Counted from the first letter of the stretch, positions 1 through 4,445 are shown. The stretch: DNA of 24,281 bases from a virus (IMGVR_UViG_3300001097_001238:1-24281), one strand, 5' to 3'. Notes: generated by a model from the sequence alone, not told the origin. Numbers and translations are program-made.

Positions 1-1
1 A

Positions 2-58
2 AAAATCGGTACTATCAAACAAAGTGTTAGAAAGGATGAATTTGGCAGGTATATATGA
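2..58 (+). CDS. possible 3' end of a gene entering the window
   Basis: The frame starting at base 2 is open from the window edge to a TGA at 56-58 and reads KIGTIKQSVRKDEFGRYI, a plausible C-terminus. The frame starting at base 3 is also open, to 172, but it would run through the tRNA-Phe gene, so I prefer the first. Too little is visible to suggest a function. Confidence 0.3.
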   Translation, partial: KIGTIKQSVRKDEFGRYI

Positions 59-123
59 TACCACCAATAACCAACCGAACATTCCGTTTAGAGGTTTCGG
101 AACTGAAAATAAAAACCTATACG

Positions 124-143
124 GGTCCCGTAGCTCAGGGGTA
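124..143 (+). other. 5' half of a second tRNA fused to tRNA-Phe
   Basis: The stretch GGTCCCGTAGCTCAGGGGTA looks like a tRNA 5' end (acceptor strand, TA, D arm). Its D-loop bases GGGGTAG are at the same time the acceptor strand of the tRNA-Phe that follows. No 3' half follows directly. The orphan 3' half after the endonuclease gene (1039-1062) could pair six of seven acceptor positions with it. It is probably a remnant of a tRNA split by insertion or recombination. Confidence 0.35.
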
Positions 144-210
144 GTAGCAAAGTTGGTCATTGCGTTGGTTTGAAGCACCAAAGATGTAGGTTCGATTCCT
201 ACCTACCCCA
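138..210 (+). tRNA. tRNA-Phe (GAA)
   Basis: The acceptor strands GGGGTAG and CTACCCC pair perfectly. The D arm is GCAA/TTGC and the anticodon stem TTGGT/ACCAA encloses loop TTGAAGC, so the anticodon is GAA. The T arm GTAGG-TTCGATT-CCTAC is perfect and the discriminator is A. CCA is not encoded. The start is set by the acceptor pairing and not by the more upstream tRNA-like 5' end. Confidence 0.88.
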
Positions 211-304
211 CTTTATGTTTTTGGTAGAACACTAAACTTTTTACTTAAAATCCACCTTTTTTATAAAAAATCCATACTTATATATAGTAACTAAGTGTAA
301 TGAA

Positions 305-1033
305 ATGAAAAAATTAAAAGTAAAAAAGGAGTGGGAACTTGTAAATGGTAAATATAGATGTCCATATTGTAAGAGTGAGTATTCTAAATTTGGAATTACT
401 ACTCATATATGGAGAATGCATGGTGATGGTAAAGCACATGACCCTAATAATGGATATTTAAATAAATCACGGAGTAGTTGGAATAAAGGAAAAACTAAAA
501 TTACAGATAAACGCATATTAAAGCAAGCTAATACATTAAGTGATAAATATAAATCTGGTGAATTGATACCATCTTTCACGAACAAAAAACATACCGATAA
601 AACAAAATCTATTATTTCTAAAAAACTTAGTAAAAATAATAACGGTGGTAGATGTAAATGGTATAACTTTAAAAAAAGTTCTGGGGAAATTGTTAAAGTT
701 CAAGGAACTTGGGAATATAGATTTGCTAAAGTGTTGGAGTTTATTGATGTTGATTGGATTAAAATAAAAGCAGAAAAACATCATTTATATGAATGGGTGG
801 ATGATATTGATACAATCCATCATTACACACCTGATTTTTACAGTCCTAAATTAGATAAATATTTTGAAATTAAAGGCTATTGGTGGGGAAATGATAAGAT
901 GAAAATGGAATATGTAAAAACCCAATATAATAATGTAATTTTTGATGTAATACGAAAAACTGAATTACTAAAATACGAAAAATTATTCAATACAATCACT
1001 ACCAATGAAGAACTAATTAAAAATAAAATATAG
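305..1033 (+). CDS. zinc-finger PD-(D/E)XK homing endonuclease
   Basis: This is a 242-residue putative free-standing homing endonuclease. An N-terminal C2H2 finger uses Cys19, Cys22, His34 and His39. Residues 55-110 are basic and contain an SSWNKGK segment typical of NUMOD3-like DNA-binding modules. The C-terminal domain shows a nuclease core of the PD-(D/E)XK type: Glu137 in GTWEYRF, Pro-Asp177-Phe, and Glu188-Ile-Lys190 in FEIKGY. It lies between tRNA-Phe and an orphan tRNA 3' half that begins at its stop codon, which fits insertion into a tRNA locus. It is related in plan, but not closely in sequence, to the protein at 4460. The enzyme is expected to nick or cut tRNA-region DNA of rival phages. 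Its target and activity are inferred, not visible. Confidence 0.82.
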   Translation: MKKLKVKKEWELVNGKYRCPYCKSEYSKFGITTHIWRMHGDGKAHDPNNGYLNKSRSSWNKGKTKITDKRILKQANTLSDKYKSGELIPSFTNKKHTDKTKSIISKKLSKNNNGGRCKWYNFKKSSGEIVKVQGTWEYRFAKVLEFIDVDWIKIKAEKHHLYEWVDDIDTIHHYTPDFYSPKLDKYFEIKGYWWGNDKMKMEYVKTQYNNVIFDVIRKTELLKYEKLFNTITTNEELIKNKI

Positions 1034-1034
1034 T

Positions 1035-1066
1035 CGTTGGTTCAATTCCAACCGTGACCGCGCCAC
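1035..1066 (+). other. orphan tRNA 3' half (T arm and acceptor)
   Basis: A perfect T arm (GTTGG-TTCAATT-CCAAC) is followed by CGTGACC and then GCGCCA. No D or anticodon arm precedes it, because the endonuclease stop codon lies immediately upstream. The acceptor strand fits the 5' fragment at 124-130 at six of seven positions. The RNA-like sequence may instead continue downstream in T-arm-first order, but I could not build a convincing D arm there. Confidence 0.5.
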
Positions 1067-1198
1067 AGTCTGATTCCGATGCATAGGATAAGAATCGAAG
1101 CCCGTGAATGATGGATTTATGTACATAACTCCAGCCAATCATCCAAAACGTAAGTTGGCTAAGTTGGTAACTCTTAGGTGTAACTAAAAGTTACAAAT
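1067..1198 (+). other. structured spacer with D-arm-like repeats
   Basis: No gene is seen. The spacer contains an inverted repeat GATTC/GAATC (about 1078-1095), a larger stem made of TGATGG and CCAATCA around the palindrome TTATGTACATAA, a direct repeat AAGTTGG ... AAGTTGG that resembles tRNA D loops, and a perfect hairpin GTAACT-AAA-AGTTAC just before tRNA-Asn. It may hold damaged tRNA-like RNA. Confidence 0.4.
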
Positions 1199-1270
1199 GG
1201 TTTGGTAGCTCAGAGGCAGAGCAATTGGCTGTTAACCAATAGGTCGAGATTTCAAAATTCTCCCAAATCG
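1199..1270 (+). tRNA. tRNA-Asn (GTT)
   Basis: Acceptor GGTTTGG pairs with CCAAATC with one G-U. The D arm is GCTC/GAGC. The anticodon stem ATTGG/CCAAT holds loop CTGTTAA, giving anticodon GTT. The T arm GAGAT/TTCTC has one mismatch around loop TTCAAAA. The discriminator G is the base expected for Asn. Confidence 0.88.
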
Positions 1271-1289
1271 CAAAATAGTTACCCTGCTT

Positions 1290-1352
1290 GTTCCGTATGG
1301 GGTTATAAAAGTTTACAGATTAACGGAACCCGAAAACGGTTGAGATATAACC
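1290..1352 (+). ncRNA. possible pseudoknotted RNA between tRNAs
   Basis: GTTCCG (1290-1295) can pair with CGGAAC (1324-1329), and GGTTATA (1301-1307) with TATAACC (1346-1352). The order A-B-A'-B' is that of an H-type pseudoknot. A small AACC/GGTT hairpin lies inside. No promoter is obvious and the segment would be cotranscribed with tRNA-Asn and tRNA-Arg. It could also be a processing signal or chance. Confidence 0.3.
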
Positions 1353-1392
1353 TTATATATCTAAAATGTATGTATATACTAACTATTTTTTA

Positions 1393-1466
1393 GGACACGT
1401 AGTTTAACTGGATAAAACTTCTGGCTACGGACCAGACGAGTGAGGGTTCGAATCCTTCCGTGTTCA
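1393..1466 (+). tRNA. tRNA-Arg (ACG)
   Basis: GGACACG pairs with CGTGTTC. The anticodon stem TCTGG/CCAGA holds loop CTACGGA, so the anticodon is ACG. The T arm is GAGGG-TTCGAAT-CCTTC and the discriminator is A. A34 would need deamination by host TadA to read CGU, CGC and CGA. Confidence 0.9.
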
Positions 1467-1479
1467 CAAAACAAAAAAC

Positions 1480-1553
1480 GCCCATTTAACTCAGTAGGTC
1501 AGAGTGTCAAGCTTATATCTTGGAAGTCACAGGTTCAAGTCCTGTAATGGGTA
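1480..1553 (+). tRNA. tRNA-Ile (TAT)
   Basis: GCCCATT pairs with AATGGGT. The stem TCAAG/CTTGG holds loop CTTATAT, so the anticodon is TAT. The T arm ACAGG-TTCAAGT-CCTGT is perfect. Bacteria normally read AUA with a lysidine-modified CAT tRNA, so a direct TAT reader is notable and suits an AT-rich phage that uses ATA heavily. Confidence 0.85.
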
Positions 1554-1560
1554 CAGCAAA

Positions 1561-1642
1561 TGCGTTATCTTTGGGTGTGGTGAACCTAGCCTCGCAATGG
1601 AGTGAGGTGCTTTTATAGATAAGGTTGAAACGATATTTTTTT
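1561..1642 (+). ncRNA. possible small structured RNA
   Basis: TTATCT (1565-1570) pairs with AGATAA (1617-1622), and CGTT with AACG further out. Inside is a hairpin AGCCTC/GAGGTGCT (1588-1593 with 1604-1611) with one bulged T and a GG-containing loop like a D loop. A run of T follows at about 1636. It could be a small RNA or a remnant of a tRNA 5' half. No homologue is recognised. Confidence 0.35.
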
Positions 1643-1682
1643 ATTTGATGTGCACAGAAAAATAAATTAAGTATTAAAGTAA

Positions 1683-1751
1683 GTGTGATATAGTTTTAAT
1701 TTCTTGATCAGAAATGTAATTATATTGCAGGTTCGAATCCCCAATGGCGCA
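1683..1751 (+). other. degenerate tRNA-like sequence, GAT in the loop
   Basis: A perfect five-pair anticodon-like stem ATTTC/GAAAT encloses TTGATCA. GTGTGAT can pair with ATGGCGC at six of seven acceptor positions, counting two G-U. Only nine bases lie where a D arm should be, the T stem has only two good pairs, and position 37 is C. I read it as a decayed or recombinant tRNA, not a confident functional gene. Confidence 0.35.
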
Positions 1752-1759
1752 CAATATTA

Positions 1760-1831
1760 ACTCATATAATACAACGGTAGGGTACTTTCCTGATAAGAAA
1801 GCGGTTATAGGTTCGAGTCCTATTATGAGTA
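1760..1831 (+). tRNA. tRNA-Ile (GAT)
   Basis: ACTCATA pairs with TATGAGT. The anticodon stem CTTTC/GAAAG holds loop CTGATAA, giving GAT. The T arm ATAGG-TTCGAGT-CCTAT is perfect. The D stem is short (about three pairs) but the D loop keeps GG. Discriminator A agrees with Ile. Confidence 0.82.
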
Positions 1832-1839
1832 CAATTAAA

Positions 1840-1913
1840 CCCCGTATAGCTCAGCACGGTAGAGTAGGAAACTGATACTTTCAAGGTCATAGGTTCAAAT
1901 CCTATTTCGGGGA
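1840..1913 (+). tRNA. tRNA, probably Ile (GAT)
   Basis: CCCCGTA pairs with TTCGGGG except at one position. The D stem GCTC/GAGT, the T arm ATAGG-TTCAAAT-CCTAT and canonical spacing put loop CTGATAC, anticodon GAT, in the anticodon arm, where the outer pair of the stem is mismatched. A Glu reading (CTTTCAA) further along is rejected because it leaves no variable loop. Confidence 0.65.
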
Positions 1914-2041
1914 CTTTTTAGTTGCTTTTTGTACTATTTAAAATAGTATAAATTCGAGTAATATACCGATAATAGATATAACGCTCGAATAAGTACTAAA
2001 GTCTTTGATTACACATTGACGCATTGTAGATGTTAACTAAA
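1914..2041 (+). other. spacer with two inverted repeats
   Basis: No gene is seen. The 17-base near-palindrome TACTATTTAAAATAGTA (1932-1948) is followed by ATTCGAG (1952-1958) facing CTCGAAT (1984-1990). Either could be a processing or termination structure between tRNA groups. Confidence 0.4.
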
Positions 2042-2126
2042 GGTAGATTACTCAAATGGAAAAGAGGCTTGTTTGCTAAACAAGTAGGGTGTAAAAGCTA
2101 CACGGGTTCGAACCCCGTATCTACCG
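2042..2126 (+). tRNA. tRNA-Ser (GCT)
   Basis: GGTAGAT/ATCTACC acceptor, anticodon stem CTTGT/ACAAG with loop TTGCTAA (GCT), a long variable arm as in class II tRNAs, and T arm ACGGG-TTCGAAC-CCCGT. All stems are perfect and the discriminator is G, as in bacterial Ser tRNAs. Confidence 0.92.
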
Positions 2127-2142
2127 CTAAAATTCAAAAATT

Positions 2143-2427
2143 ATGGTTTTAATTATTATTAGTTTAACGGTTGTATTGATTATATTAGTTAATCAGTATT
2201 TAAATAGAAAAAAACGATTTCAAGATAGTAATAAACTTGAACAAATTTGGAGATATAGATATTATTTAAAAATACCGTTTTTTTGGTGTTATTATATAAC
2301 TAATAATGCAGATATATCTAAACGGACTTTATGGGGATTATTGAAAGGAATTGAACAATCAAATATGAATTGGATGTATACGATGGATGAAGTTTCAGAC
2401 CACTTCAAAGAAAAATATAAAGAATAG
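2143..2427 (+). CDS. small membrane-anchored protein
   Basis: A 94-residue protein that I do not recognise. Residues 2-17 form one strongly hydrophobic segment (VLIIISLTVVLIILV), followed by a basic patch NRKKRF, so it is likely a single-pass protein with a cytoplasmic C-terminal domain of about 75 residues rich in aromatic residues. It sits alone between tRNA-Ser and tRNA-Met, starts 17 bases after the tRNA and has no promoter of its own, so it is presumably translated from the tRNA transcript. The reading frame and lysine-rich C-terminus look real. Confidence 0.6.
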   Translation: MVLIIISLTVVLIILVNQYLNRKKRFQDSNKLEQIWRYRYYLKIPFFWCYYITNNADISKRTLWGLLKGIEQSNMNWMYTMDEVSDHFKEKYKE

Positions 2428-2464
2428 TGTAATATATTACACTATTAGTGTTAAAATAACAAAT

Positions 2465-2536
2465 GCCGATATAGTTCAGGGGTAGAACAACTCTTTCATA
2501 GGGAGTGGGTCATTGGTTCGAATCCAATTATCGGTA
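2465..2536 (+). tRNA. tRNA-Met (CAT)
   Basis: GCCGATA pairs with TATCGGT. The stem ACTCT/GGAGT holds loop TTCATAG (CAT). The T arm ATTGG-TTCGAAT-CCAAT is perfect. First-pair G-T and lack of the initiator GC triplets suggest elongator Met. A lysidine-type Ile(CAT) cannot be excluded. Confidence 0.85.
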
Positions 2537-2559
2537 CTTTTACTTGGTAGAAAAATAAA

Positions 2560-2657
2560 AAAGATAACAACAATAGTTAGAAAGTGGAGTTCGAATCTCT
2601 CCCGAAGGTCTTAACGGACATCGGTTATTAGTTAGGATGGTATGACTTGTTATTTTA
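2560..2657 (+). ncRNA. tRNA-like RNA in T-arm-first order (Y RNA or permuted tRNA candidate)
   Basis: The ends pair: ATAACAA (2564-2570) with TTGTTAT (2647-2653), extended by AAAA/TTTT around one bulged G. Inside, the order is a T arm (GGAG-TTCGAAT-CTCT, 2586-2600), a short hairpin closing the acceptor side (CCGA with TCGG, GTC with GAC), then a D arm AGTT/GACT (2630-2647) whose loop carries GG. This order is the reverse of a normal tRNA. Two readings fit: a permuted tRNA, for which the loop ATTTTAA would give a Lys TTT anticodon, or a YrlA-type Y RNA, where the terminal helix binds Ro60. The variable segment is too long and the acceptor pairing too poor (about five of seven) for a good tRNA, which favours a Y RNA. 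Confidence 0.45.
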
Positions 2658-2660
2658 AAT

Positions 2661-2733
2661 GCCCATATGGTGAAACGGTAAACACAACAGGTTTAAGCCC
2701 TGTACACTGTCGGTTCGACTCCGACTATGGGTA
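2661..2733 (+). tRNA. tRNA-Leu (TAA) with a short variable loop
   Basis: GCCCATA/TATGGGT acceptor, a Leu-like D arm TGGTGAAACGGTAAACAC, stem ACAGG/CCTGT with loop TTTAAGC (TAA), and T arm GTCGG-TTCGACT-CCGAC. Only about five bases separate the anticodon and T stems, whereas bacterial Leu tRNAs carry a long variable arm, as the Leu(TAG) gene at 7986 does. Confidence 0.82.
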
Positions 2734-2797
2734 CAATATTAGTCATTGACGTTTATTAACGCTATGATACACGAGGGTTCGAACCCCTCCACCTCCA

Positions 2798-2981
2798 CTA
2801 TGAGAAGTGGACCAAAATTTCTGACCCTTTTTAAAAGTCAGGACTTAGGGTACTATTTAATTCGTATGCTCTTTAACCATGTGTTAATAGAGTGCTGATG
2901 GAACTTATGGTTTCCTCAATTGTTTATTTTACCAACGGTAAAATACTGGTTTTTGTGGTTGGACCTTATCAACCACGTCGA
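2798..2981 (+). other. intervening segment of the permuted tmRNA
   Basis: This segment links the encoded 3' end of the tmRNA to its 5' end and would be cut out. It contains a stem CTGAC/GTCAG, a stem ACGGTAAA-type half site near 2935, and GTGGTTGG facing CCAACC-like bases (GGTTGGACCTTATCAACC) just before the mature 5' end. At about 184 bases it is long compared with what I recall for bacterial permuted tmRNA genes. No coding region is seen. Confidence 0.6.
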
Positions 2982-3040
2982 GGGGGTGACTTGGATTTGA
3001 CATTGTAATCGTAAGTAGAAAGAGATTGATATTAAAGATA

Positions 3041-3067
3041 AGTAACAATTATCAACTGGCAGCATAG
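3041..3067 (+). other. tmRNA tag reading frame, ...SNNYQLAA-stop
   Basis: The codons read Ser-Asn-Asn-Tyr-Gln-Leu-Ala-Ala-TAG. The tag of Bacteroidota tmRNAs is typically GENNYALAA, so NNYxLAA is conserved, including the terminal degron. The resume codon is not certain; ATA at 3038 could precede Ser. The stop is followed by TC, as in cellular tmRNAs. Confidence 0.75.
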
Positions 3068-3134
3068 TCGCTGTTGAGTTTTCTATTTCAAGGAAACAGA
3101 AGATTCACGTCTCCCGGAACGTTATTCGGGAAAT

Positions 3135-3207
3135 GCCCTCATAGCATAAATGGAAATGCAAGATCCTTCTAAGGTCTCGATTGGTGGTTCGAATCCACCT
3201 GGGGGTA
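3135..3207 (+). tRNA. tRNA-Arg (TCT)
   Basis: GCCCTCA pairs with TGGGGGT including two G-U. The D stem is GCA/TGC. The stem AGATC/GGTCT holds loop CTTCTAA, giving TCT. The T arm GGTGG-TTCGAAT-CCACC is perfect. It begins directly after the tmRNA coding part, so both are probably cut from one transcript. Confidence 0.88.
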
Positions 3208-3280
3208 CAAAATTAAATACGAATAAATTAGGATATTGCATTTCCATTTCGTACATTTGCAATGTAATAAAAAAGATACG
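3186..3280 (+). repeat. 95-base direct repeat, copy 1
   Basis: From GGTTCGAATCC to AAAGATACG this matches 5132-5226 with a single C/T difference (3254 against 5200). The repeat joins the T arm and 3' end of tRNA-Arg(TCT) to a promoter and leader. Copy 2 follows a homing endonuclease gene and a tRNA fragment. Confidence 0.92.
3228..3259 (+). promoter_or_regulatory. phage promoter, TACATTTG box
   Basis: TTAGGATAT (3228-3236) lies 24 bases upstream of TACATTTG (3252-3259), an exact match to the Bacteroidota TAnnTTTG box. The conserved leader CAATGTAATAAAAAAG follows. It drives the gene at 3283. Confidence 0.78.
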
Positions 3281-3282
3281 AT

Positions 3283-3477
3283 ATGAAATATACATTACAT
3301 AATAGAAATGGAGATTATATGGAAGTTCAATCACGTAGTTTATCCGTGATGAAAGAAAAATGCAATTCAACGGCATATGATTCAGTTGTATGTGAAGAAA
3401 AATTATTACCATCACCTTGGGATAGTAAAAAATTGACAAAACATGGTGTTGAAGTTTATAGAAATTTTAAAGTTTAA
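3283..3477 (+). CDS. hypothetical phage protein
   Basis: A 64-residue soluble protein with no recognised domain. It begins with ATG at 3283, 24 bases after a clear promoter box, which is the best evidence that it is real. It is charged and contains two cysteines (residues 27 and 37) and a YDSVVCEEKLLPSPW segment that might be a small fold. It ends 16 bases before the next promoter, so it forms a single-gene unit. The opposite strand has a longer open frame, but that is the reverse complement of tRNA and promoter sequence. Confidence 0.6.
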   Translation: MKYTLHNRNGDYMEVQSRSLSVMKEKCNSTAYDSVVCEEKLLPSPWDSKKLTKHGVEVYRNFKV

Positions 3478-3493
3478 AATAATTAATTTTTAA

Positions 3494-3526
3494 TTAGGAT
3501 ATATGGATTTATTTTTCATATATTTA
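3494..3526 (+). promoter_or_regulatory. phage promoter, TATATTTA box
   Basis: TTAGGATAT (3494-3502) and TATATTTA (3519-3526), followed by a variant leader CTGTGAAATAAAAAA, stand before the 37-residue gene at 3549. Confidence 0.72.
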
Positions 3527-3548
3527 CTGTGAAATAAAAAAATAAATT

Positions 3549-3662
3549 ATGTGTGAAGATGATTTAGACGATAATGAAGGTACTACAAGGTGGTGCGAGT
3601 CATGCCAAGTGTTCAGTACTTTTAATGTTGATAATCCATACGGTACTTGTATGTGTAGTTAA
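3549..3662 (+). CDS. 37-residue cysteine-rich miniprotein
   Basis: The frame reads MCEDDLDDNEGTTRWCESCQ and continues to ...NPYGTCMCS. An acidic N-terminus is followed by CxxC (residues 16 and 19) and a C-terminal CxC (residues 34 and 36), which could bind one zinc. A promoter of the shared family ends 22 bases upstream, and the stop is followed by the next promoter, so the short frame is likely genuine. No family is recognised. Confidence 0.55.
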   Translation: MCEDDLDDNEGTTRWCESCQVFSTFNVDNPYGTCMCS

Positions 3663-3683
3663 TTTAAATTAACTACGAATAAA

Positions 3684-3715
3684 TTAGGATATTATATTCC
3701 CAGTTCGTATATTTA
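3684..3715 (+). promoter_or_regulatory. phage promoter, TATATTTA box
   Basis: TTAGGATAT (3684-3692) and TATATTTA (3708-3715) are spaced by 24. The ATG of the secreted repeat protein is only four bases downstream of the box, so its mRNA has almost no leader, or starts slightly inside the frame. Confidence 0.65.
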
Positions 3716-3719
3716 CGAT

Positions 3720-4052
3720 ATGAAAAAATACCTATTAATATTACTATTTATAATCCCCACCGCAATTTATTCTCAAAGAATATTTTCAGTTGATTATAAA
3801 TCTCAAAGTGATGTTAAATTATTCGTAGTAGATTATGAATCACAGTGTGATTTGAAAGTATTTAAAGTAGATTATAATTCACAAGCAAATGGAAATAATG
3901 GATTATGGTATTTTGTAAATTACAAATCCCAATCAGATAAAAGCATTTTCTTTGTTGATTATAACTCTCAAAGTGATTTAAAAATATATTTTGTAAAATA
4001 TAAATCACAAGCTGGGTGGAAAAATAAATCCAAACAGTATTTATTAAATTAA
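3720..4052 (+). CDS. secreted repeat protein (DUF6150-like)
   Basis: The 110-residue product starts with a signal peptide (MKKYLLILLFIIPTAIYSQ), cleaved probably after YS. The rest is six short repeats of about 15 residues built around F-x-V-D-Y-x-S-Q-x-D-x-K, ending in a basic tail WKNKSKQYLL. From memory this is the pattern of the Bacteroidota family DUF6150, whose function I do not know. The protein should be exported to the periplasm or beyond. A secreted protein in a tRNA cluster is odd for a phage and suggests an acquired host gene acting on the cell surface during infection. It lies just before tRNA-Trp. Confidence 0.78.
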   Translation: MKKYLLILLFIIPTAIYSQRIFSVDYKSQSDVKLFVVDYESQCDLKVFKVDYNSQANGNNGLWYFVNYKSQSDKSIFFVDYNSQSDLKIYFVKYKSQAGWKNKSKQYLLN

Positions 4053-4057
4053 AAAAT

Positions 4058-4128
4058 GCGGGTTTAGTGTAGTGGTAACACAAATGCTTCCAAACCATTT
4101 TTCAGGGGTTCGAGTCCTCTAGCCCGTG
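4058..4128 (+). tRNA. tRNA-Trp (CCA), possibly Gly (TCC)
   Basis: GCGGGTT pairs with AGCCCGT using two G-U. The D stem GTGT/ACAC is perfect and the T arm is AGGGG-TTCGAGT-CCTCT. Canonical spacing puts TTCCAAA in the loop, so the anticodon is CCA, but the closing pair of the stem (C-C) is mismatched. Shifting by one would read TCC (Gly) with a much worse stem. Confidence 0.72.
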
Positions 4129-4139
4129 CAAAAGTAAAG

Positions 4140-4345
4140 AGTAATTAACTTTACAAAATGGATGGTTGCAACTATCCGATTAGTTATGGTGTATTGGTGC
4201 ACAACCGAAGGGAGTAAATTGCATTAAAGCAATGAAAGCGGACGTGGGATAGGGGTTCAAGTCCTCTTTAACTAACTAAGAAAATAATTGAGAACCTGAA
4301 TCCATTTAGAGTAATGGTAGTTTAAAATATGACTCCCAATCTTAA
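4140..4345 (+). ncRNA. complex tRNA-like RNA region with T arm before D-like arm
   Basis: A hairpin GGATGGTT/AACTATCC (4161-4178) is followed by CCGAAGGGAGT. A hairpin ATTGC-ATTAAA-GCAAT (about 4219-4234) and a perfect T arm AGGGG-TTCAAGT-CCTCT (about 4250-4266) follow. A D-like segment containing AATGGTAG comes next, then CTCCCAA in a weak stem. GGGAGT can pair with ACTCCC (about 4332-4337) and so enclose the T arm and the D-like segment. The CCGAAGG motif recalls the Ro-binding strand of animal Y RNA. No ordinary tRNA can be drawn. It could be a Y RNA candidate or damaged tRNA genes. Confidence 0.35.
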
Positions 4346-4427
4346 ACAGGTAGTAACGGAGTATATCAATTATTATTTAAAAACATATCGCGAGTTGGAG
4401 AAGTTGGTATCTCACCTGTCTCTAAAT
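4346..4427 (+). other. tRNA 5' half ahead of the endonuclease gene
   Basis: CGCGAGT TG GAGA-AGTTGGTA-TCTC A CCTGT CTCTAAA has the exact spacing of a tRNA 5' half (4389-4424). Its anticodon-stem strand CCTGT has a perfect partner ACAGG upstream (4346-4350) and none downstream, again the reverse of normal order. No T arm lies between the two. It could be a damaged or permuted tRNA-like RNA. Confidence 0.4.
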
Positions 4428-4437
4428 TTTTTTATTT

Positions 4438-4445
4438 TATATTTA
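4438..4445 (+). promoter_or_regulatory. endonuclease-type promoter box
   Basis: TATATTTA is followed by TAATAAAG before the ATG at 4460. The same TTATATTTATAATAAAG precedes the endonuclease gene at 6704, while the general promoter's leader is absent. Confidence 0.55.

Larger units (their letters stand above)
2740..3130 (+). ncRNA. ssrA: circularly permuted tmRNA
   Basis: The 3' acceptor part comes first: T arm GAGGG-TTCGAAC-CCCTC (2773-2789), then CACCTCC and discriminator A (2790-2797). About 184 bases later comes a typical tmRNA 5' end, GGGGGTGACTTGGATTTGAC (2982-3001). GGGGGTG (2982-2988) pairs with CACCTCC over all seven positions, one a G-U. A tag frame follows at 3041-3067. Beyond it lie hairpins TCCCG/CGGGA and CTGTT/AACAG that could be pseudoknot parts. 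Permuted tmRNA genes yield two-piece RNAs after removal of the intervening segment. The outer ends given here are estimates. tmRNA rescues stalled ribosomes in the cytoplasm together with host SmpB. Confidence 0.8.

Noticed and set aside
1202-1393. Forward open frame over tRNA-Asn
   Set aside because: It begins inside the tRNA and has no promoter or protein-like composition.
1840-1913. tRNA-Glu (TTC) from CTTTCAA
   Set aside because: The spacing from the D stem is seven bases too long and the variable loop would vanish.
2143-2427. Holin
   Set aside because: There is only one membrane segment, and the gene sits among tRNAs with no lysis genes nearby.
3122-3439. Reverse-strand open frame containing VPPGGFEPP
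   Set aside because: VPPGGFEPP is the well-known translation of the reverse complement of a tRNA T arm. The frame covers tRNA-Arg(TCT) and a promoter; the copy at 4981-5208 has the same cause.
4389-4427. Amber suppressor tRNA (CTA in CTCTAAA)
   Set aside because: No 3' half with a matching anticodon stem follows, so the loop reading is not reliable.
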